Of a stretch of 64,000 bases of DNA, positions 63,974-64,000 are shown piece after piece. The translations under genes were made by a program, and so were the position numbers. Origin of the DNA: Chitinophaga sp. MM2321 (GTDB taxonomy: Bacteria; Bacteroidota; Bacteroidia; Chitinophagales; Chitinophagaceae); assembly GCF_964033635.1 (NCBI RefSeq), contig NZ_OZ035533.1:5489001-5553000 (forward strand). Direction: 5' to 3'. The first letter of the stretch is position 1. Each line of letters opens with the position of its first letter. The notes beneath the pieces are model-generated. The model saw only the letters and a list, made by a program, of their open reading frames with translations, searched no databases and had not been told where the DNA came from.

Positions 63974-64000
63974 CGGCTACGGAGCCATCGCTCGGGGTTT

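Overview
The window looks like chromosome from a member of the Bacteroidota, most likely Chitinophagaceae close to Chitinophaga. The gene content says so: a TonB receptor with a carboxypeptidase-like N-terminal domain, a PorP/SprF-family protein, an OprO/OprP-type porin, an MlaEF pair, a DUF4293 protein, BshA, a MaeB fusion and an alpha-2-macroglobulin family giant. Many genes are also preceded by the Bacteroidota -7 element TAnnTTTG, three of them with a well-spaced -33 element (positions 2513-2544, 32070-32101, 40774-40804). No rRNA, tRNA, CRISPR array, transposase or prophage gene was recognised. The gene set is mostly housekeeping.

Layout. 1-2544: a truncated secreted protein behind a TonB receptor. 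2594-7095: an ATP synthase operon (atpB-atpE-atpF-atpH-atpA, minus strand) that ends at a strong terminator with no atpG. 7211-11527: an ABC exporter and a large secreted protein with a putative His/Cys (clan CD-like) catalytic domain. 11691-16020: a DUF1003 membrane protein, a PhoB/PhoR-like two-component pair and a convergent phosphate-type porin, with a three-repeat Pho-box-like element in front of the porin. 16083-21739: an AraC-type regulator, then MBOAT acyltransferase, two SGNH proteins and a GH73 glucosaminidase, which looks like an envelope O-acylation locus. 22009-32101: aspS, an FAD oxidoreductase, a 2014-residue macroglobulin and sucD. 32137-34800: MlaF/MlaE and an unrecognised protein with protein-kinase-like residues. 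34818-44952: malic enzyme, DUF4293, uvrA, a lone sigma factor, a thiolase and an M23 peptidase. 45105-48780: rlmN and two pseudouridine synthases, the first with a 30-residue repeat domain. 49006-57854: peroxiredoxin, a hypothetical, a WYL regulator, a LolA-like protein, adenine deaminase, AnmK, a VWA protein and upp. 58092-63973: PorP/SprF, an EI24 protein, an RsmI-like methylase, a small membrane protein, an M28 peptidase and bshA.

The most striking non-coding feature is two families of long, near-perfect palindromes in intergenic gaps. Family I (about 37734, 48789, 60702, with degenerate copies at 5451 and 57884) has arms of up to 61 bp whose sequence changes between copies are matched on the opposite arm. 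Family II (9134-9295 and 14496-14610) has a different core. They mostly fill gaps between convergent genes and in places touch or supply stop codons, so they may act as bidirectional terminators, mobile palindromes, or both.

All functional calls are from reading sequence and remembered family motifs; no database search was run.
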